A DNA stretch of 64,000 nt, taken from NCBI GenBank assembly GCA_030706015.1, contig JAUZPI010000006.1:24867-88866 (forward strand), in the 5' to 3' direction. Shown here piece by piece: positions 60,588-64,000 of the stretch; within the stretch, counting starts at the first letter, position 1; every line of letters starts with the position of its first letter. Both the position numbers and the translations under genes were made by a program. Source of the DNA: Bacillota bacterium (GTDB lineage: Bacteria > Bacillota > Clostridia > Clostridiales > Clostridiaceae). Under the pieces are notes generated by a model that was given only the letters and a program-made list of their open reading frames with translations, did no database searches and had not been told where the DNA came from.

Positions 60588-61880
60588 ATGGAAAGATTGT
60601 ATGTAAGAGACGTCAAAGCAGTAGAAGATGGAACACAGGTGGTAGTTAAAGGATGGATACACAAAATTCATTCTTTAGGAAAAGTAAACTTTATAAGACT
60701 AAGAGATAAAACTGGAGTACTTCAATTAGTGCTTGATAAAGAATTATGCCAAGGGTTAAGACTTGAAATGTGTATTGAAGCATCAGGCACTAAGGTTTCA
60801 AATCCAAAGGCTACTGATGGTGCGGAGGTTCAAGTTGAAGCGGTTAAGGTCCTTGGAAAAGCTTATTACGATATACTTCCCTTTGAAATAAACGGAAGAA
60901 AAATAGATGCAGCATTGGAAACTCAATTAGATCATAGAACTATAAGTTTAAGAAGACCAAAGACCTTAGCAGTTTTTAGAATACAAGAGGAAATAGGGGA
61001 AGCTTTCAGACAATATTTAAGAGGAAAGAATTTCACAGAAATCCATACTCCTAAGATAATTGCTGAAGGAACTGAAGGCGGAAGTGAAATGTTTACTGTT
61101 CACTATTTTGACCATAGAGCTTTCTTAGCACAAAGTCCTCAATTCTACAAACAAATGATGGTAGGAGTTGGCTTTGAAAGAGTATTTGAGGTGGGTCATG
61201 CTTACAGAGCAGAGCTTCACAATACTTGGAGACATTTAAATGAATATGTAAGCTTAGACTTAGAAATGGGCTTTATAGAAGATGAAAATGATCTTATGGA
61301 TTTAGAAGAAGGATTCATTAACTATTTATTTGCTCACTTAAAGAAAAACTGTGCAGCAGAGCTTAAGCTGCACGAAAAAGAGTTACCAGATGAAGTTAAG
61401 ATACCAAGAATACCACTTGCAGAAGCTCAAAGAATAATTCTTGAGGAATATGGCAAGAGTTCACCTAAGGGTAATCTTGATGCTGAGGGAGAAAAATTAT
61501 TCTCTAAATATGTTAAAGAAAAATATAATTCTGACTTTGTATTCTTAACAAAATACCCAATTCCTAAGAGACCTATGTACACTATGCCAGATGATAAGGA
61601 AGAAGGTATGACTAAGAGTTTCGACCTTATATATAAGGGATTAGAAATAACAACTGGCGGTCAAAGAATTCATGACTACGAAATGCTAGTTGAAAACATA
61701 AAGAAATTTGGAATAAAGGCTGAAGACTTCGCATTCTATACAGAGAACTTTAAGTATGGTATGCCGCCTCACGGAGGATTAGCTATAGGTCTTGAAAGAT
61801 TGACTATGAAAATATTAGATCTTGAAAACATAAGAGAAGCTTGTCTACTTCCAAGAGATATGAAGAGAATAACCCCATAA
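60588..61880 (+). CDS. aspS2: Archaeal-type (non-discriminating) aspartyl-tRNA synthetase
   Basis: The ATG at 60588 follows GGGGGCAAAGG. The 430-residue class IIb synthetase has an N-terminal OB-fold (VVVKGWIHKIHSLGKVNFI), LSPQFYKQMM-like AQSPQFYKQMM, RVFEVGHAYRAE and GGLAIGLERLTM. The short length without a GAD insertion is the archaeal/genomic AspRS2 type, which charges both tRNA-Asp and tRNA-Asn with Asp. GatCAB, encoded next, converts Asp-tRNA-Asn to Asn-tRNA-Asn. A weak hairpin follows the gene. Confidence 0.93.
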   Translation: MERLYVRDVKAVEDGTQVVVKGWIHKIHSLGKVNFIRLRDKTGVLQLVLDKELCQGLRLEMCIEASGTKVSNPKATDGAEVQVEAVKVLGKAYYDILPFEINGRKIDAALETQLDHRTISLRRPKTLAVFRIQEEIGEAFRQYLRGKNFTEIHTPKIIAEGTEGGSEMFTVHYFDHRAFLAQSPQFYKQMMVGVGFERVFEVGHAYRAELHNTWRHLNEYVSLDLEMGFIEDENDLMDLEEGFINYLFAHLKKNCAAELKLHEKELPDEVKIPRIPLAEAQRIILEEYGKSSPKGNLDAEGEKLFSKYVKEKYNSDFVFLTKYPIPKRPMYTMPDDKEEGMTKSFDLIYKGLEITTGGQRIHDYEMLVENIKKFGIKAEDFAFYTENFKYGMPPHGGLAIGLERLTMKILDLENIREACLLPRDMKRITP

Positions 61881-61883
61881 TAG

Positions 61884-61914
61884 CCTTAGGGGGCGTACCC
61901 CTAGGTTTTTGGAA
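61884..61914 (+). terminator. Weak hairpin between aspS2 and gatC
   Basis: CCTTAGGGG and CCCCTAGG form a GC-rich stem followed by TTTTTGG. The short T-run suggests partial termination, which could lower gatCAB relative to aspS2. Confidence 0.5.
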
Positions 61915-61977
61915 GTTAATACATAGTTAATAGATGGTAGGTTTGACTATACCTGATAAGTAAAAGGAGTGAAAAAC

Positions 61978-62283
61978 ATGAGTGAAAAGGAAGTTAGTGT
62001 AGACGTAGTAAAATACATTGCAAAGCTTGCAAAACTAAGTTTCACAGAAGAAGAAGCTGAAAAGATGGCTGGAGAATTTGAAGCTATACTTGGACATTTT
62101 AGAGAAATAGATAAGGTGGATTTATCCGACATAAATCTTCATGAATTTGATGATGTTAATACTGAGTTTAGGAAAGACAGCGTTGAAGTGTTTGAAGATA
62201 AGAAGAAGCTTATGCAAAACGTAAGAGACTTAAGAGACGGTGCTATCCAGGTACCAAAAATTTTAGATAACAGTCACGTATAG
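61978..62283 (+). CDS. gatC: Asp-tRNA(Asn)/Glu-tRNA(Gln) amidotransferase subunit C
   Basis: The ATG at 61978 has correct spacing from AAAAGGAG; the GTG 61969 overlaps it. The 101-residue protein matches GatC: VKYIAKLAKLSFTEEEAEKM, FEAILGHFREIDKVDLSDI and a C-terminal DGAIQVPKI. It holds GatA and GatB together. A repeat half-site begins in its stop codon. Confidence 0.96.
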   Translation: MSEKEVSVDVVKYIAKLAKLSFTEEEAEKMAGEFEAILGHFREIDKVDLSDINLHEFDDVNTEFRKDSVEVFEDKKKLMQNVRDLRDGAIQVPKILDNSHV

Positions 62284-62303
62284 ACGCTAGGAACTCAGTT
62301 TAT
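62283..62303 (+). repeat. Half-site of the palindromic repeat also present at 40229
   Basis: The 21 nt match 40229-40249 at 20 positions (GACGCTARGAACTCAG followed by TTTAT). Only the right half of the hairpin is present here, between gatC and the gatA ribosome binding site. Confidence 0.6.
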
Positions 62304-62330
62304 CAAAAGTAAAAAGGAGGCACACATTAG

Positions 62331-63788
62331 ATGGAAGTTTCAAAAATGACCGTTGAAGAAATAAGAAGCGGTATTAGAGAGAAAAAATTCACTTCAGAAG
62401 AAGTGGTTAAAGCTATATTTGAAAAGATAAAACAGGAAGAGCCTAAGGTAGATGCATTCTTAACACTATGCGAAGAAGATGCATTAAGACAGGCAAGAAT
62501 CGTAGATGAAAAGGTTAAGAACGGAGAAACATTAGGTAAACTTGCAGGGGTACCTATCGGAGTTAAGGACAATATCTGTACAGATGGAGTGAGAACTACC
62601 TGTGCTTCAAAGATGCTTGAAAACTTCATTCCGCCTTATGATGCAACAGTAGTTAAAAAGTTAAAGCAAGAAGATGCTGTTATCATAGGAAAATTAAATA
62701 TGGATGAATTCGCTATGGGTTCTTCCAATGAAAACTCAGCTTTCAAAGCAACTAAAAATCCTTGGGATTTAACTAGAGTTCCTGGAGGTTCTTCAGGCGG
62801 TTCTGCAGCAGCAGTAGCAGCTGGTATGGCACCCATTACTCTTGGTTCAGATACAGGTGGTTCTATAAGACAGCCGGCAGCCTTCTGCGGAGTTGTAGGG
62901 CTTAAGCCTACTTACGGACTTGTTTCAAGATTTGGTCTTATAGCTTTTGGTTCCTCATTAGATCAAATAGGACCTTTAGGTAAGAAGGTTAGAGATTGTG
63001 CTATAGGTTTAGAAGTAATAGCAGGAACTGACTTACAAGACAACACAAGCAAAAAAGATTTAGTTATAGAAAATTATACAGAAGCTTTAAATGCAGGCGT
63101 AAAAGGAATGAAAATAGGGGTTCCTAAGGAATTCTTTGGTGATGGTTTAGATAAAGAGATAAGCGATGCAGTTTTAAATTGTGTAGAGAAATTCAAAGAA
63201 CTTGGAGCTGAAGTTGAAGAAATATCTCTTCCAATTACAACTGAAGGTCTTTCAGCTTATTACATAATATCTTCAGCAGAAGCAAGCTCAAACCTAGCTA
63301 GATACGACGGAATACGTTATGGTCATAGAACAGCTGACTATGAAGGTGTTGATGAACTAATAACAAAGAGCAGAACAGAGGCTTTTGGAGATGAAGTTAA
63401 GAGAAGAATAATGCTTGGAACTTATGCATTATCTTCCGGATATTATGATGCTTATTATAAGAGGGCATTAAAATTAAAGAAGAAAATAAAAAATCAGTTC
63501 AAGAGCGTATTTGAACAATATGATTTAATATTGAGTCCAGTATCACCAGTGCTTCCATTTGTAGCTGGAGAAAAGAAGAACAATCCATTAGAAATGTATT
63601 TAGAAGATATATATACAGTTAATATAAATCTTGCAGGAATACCTGGTATATCCTTACCATGCGGTTTCAGTGCAAGCGGACTTCCAATAGGAATTCAAAT
63701 TCTAGGACCTCATTTTGGAGAAAAGAAAATATTCAGTGCAGCACAAGCACTTGAAGATGCTCTTCAAATTGATAACGTAAGAAAATAA
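62331..63788 (+). CDS. gatA: Asp-tRNA(Asn)/Glu-tRNA(Gln) amidotransferase subunit A
   Basis: The 485-residue amidase-signature protein has GVPIGVKDNICTDG with the catalytic Lys, and VPGGSSGGSAAAVAAGMAP and GSDTGGSIRQPAAFCG carrying the Ser-Ser-Lys triad. It hydrolyses glutamine and channels ammonia to GatB for Asn-tRNA and Gln-tRNA synthesis. AAAAGGAGG precedes the ATG. Confidence 0.98.
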   Translation: MEVSKMTVEEIRSGIREKKFTSEEVVKAIFEKIKQEEPKVDAFLTLCEEDALRQARIVDEKVKNGETLGKLAGVPIGVKDNICTDGVRTTCASKMLENFIPPYDATVVKKLKQEDAVIIGKLNMDEFAMGSSNENSAFKATKNPWDLTRVPGGSSGGSAAAVAAGMAPITLGSDTGGSIRQPAAFCGVVGLKPTYGLVSRFGLIAFGSSLDQIGPLGKKVRDCAIGLEVIAGTDLQDNTSKKDLVIENYTEALNAGVKGMKIGVPKEFFGDGLDKEISDAVLNCVEKFKELGAEVEEISLPITTEGLSAYYIISSAEASSNLARYDGIRYGHRTADYEGVDELITKSRTEAFGDEVKRRIMLGTYALSSGYYDAYYKRALKLKKKIKNQFKSVFEQYDLILSPVSPVLPFVAGEKKNNPLEMYLEDIYTVNINLAGIPGISLPCGFSASGLPIGIQILGPHFGEKKIFSAAQALEDALQIDNVRK

Positions 63789-63802
63789 AATACCACTAAG
63801 AG

Positions 63803-63840
63803 AAAGGGGGACGGCTGCAGCGCAGCAGCCTTGAATATAT
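63803..63840 (+). promoter_or_regulatory. Ribosome binding site separated from the gatB start by a hairpin
   Basis: AAAGGGGG (63803-63810) lies 30 nt before the ATG. Between them GGCTGC (63813-63818) and GCAGCC (63825-63830) form a GC-rich hairpin, reducing the effective spacing to about 12 nt. No other ribosome binding site is present. Confidence 0.55.
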
Positions 63841-64000
63841 ATGAGTTACGAAACTATAATAGGTCTTGAAATTCACGCGGAATTACATACTAAGACAAAA
63901 ATATTCTGTAATTGTTCTACTCAATTTGGTTCAAAGCCAAATGAAAATACATGTCCTGTATGTATGGGACTTCCAGGAACTCTTCCAGTTTTAAATGAAG
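63841..64000 (+). CDS. gatB: Asp-tRNA(Asn)/Glu-tRNA(Gln) amidotransferase subunit B (3' end outside window)
   Basis: The first 53 codons are visible: YETIIGLEIHAELHTKTKIF, the zinc-ligand pair in FCNC and the second in TCPVCMGLPGTLPVLN. This is the GatB N-terminus, the kinase/transamidase subunit. The frame is open to the end of the window. Confidence 0.96.
   Translation, partial: MSYETIIGLEIHAELHTKTKIFCNCSTQFGSKPNENTCPVCMGLPGTLPVLNE

Overview
The window is a low-GC, AT-rich chromosomal segment of a spore-forming member of the Firmicutes, most likely Clostridium sensu stricto. The evidence is spmA/spmB, a sigI/rsgI pair, T-box leaders on metG and on an aspS2-gatCAB operon, the metG-tatD-yabE-rnmV-rsmA gene order, a single-cluster 4Fe-4S ferredoxin and strong AGGAGG-type ribosome binding sites. 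No tRNA, rRNA, CRISPR array, transposase or phage gene was seen. Many genes start downstream of the longest possible start, and ribosome binding sites were used to place them.

1-12.3 kb: the 3' end of a nonribosomal peptide cluster, read rightwards. A truncated C-A-PCP-E module is followed by a 1974-residue C-A-PCP-E-PCP protein. Its C-terminus carries no thioesterase but a domain resembling the N-terminal domain of BtrH, the acyltransferase of butirosin biosynthesis. Both A domains have pocket residues like fengycin-type Glu/Gln domains, and both are followed by epimerases. The first carrier domain of the large protein has Asp where the pantetheinylated Ser should be. An MFS exporter and a DUF1611 protein (the family of D-glutamate N-acetyltransferase DgcN) complete the operon, so a D-Glu- or D-Gln-containing product is the working hypothesis.

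12.3-15.8 kb: an RNA-repair-like pair (RNA ligase plus HD-phosphatase/polynucleotide kinase) behind a leader of about 300 nt with tandem terminator-like hairpins, then glycerate kinase. 15.8-19.4 kb: a GH113-like secreted or membrane-anchored protein, the sigI-rsgI operon, and a divergent gene for a 44-residue secreted peptide. Two promoters with the same ACCCC-N20-CGTA architecture flank a perfect 22-bp inverted repeat.

19.4-31.2 kb: two paralogous WYL regulators, HAD phosphatases, an amidohydrolase, a GyrI-like protein, a DUF347 membrane protein, a BlaI regulator with tandem operators, its M56-peptidase partner fused to a phosphodiester glycosidase domain, and GNAT, ArsC/Spx-like and DinB-like proteins. 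31.3-37.8 kb: spmAB, a small membrane protein, a TPR lipoprotein and a SWIM/SNF2 helicase.

37.8-49.8 kb: housekeeping genes, with a cold-shock gene and palindromic repeats inserted between metG and tatD, then unknown membrane and lipoproteins, Mrp ATPase, ferredoxin and thiT. 49.9-50.15 kb holds a 99-bp tandem repeat whose palindromic core shows compensatory changes. 50.3-60.1 kb: a GGDEF protein, a maltose-type ABC transporter (no ATPase in the window) under a cre/LacI-type operator, a UppS-like protein lacking its catalytic motif, a FetAB-type exporter, and a nucleotidyltransferase fused to a degenerate phosphomannomutase domain. 60.2-64 kb: a T-box with overlapping GAA and AAC codons controls non-discriminating aspartyl-tRNA synthetase and GatCAB, the pathway to Asn-tRNA and possibly Gln-tRNA.
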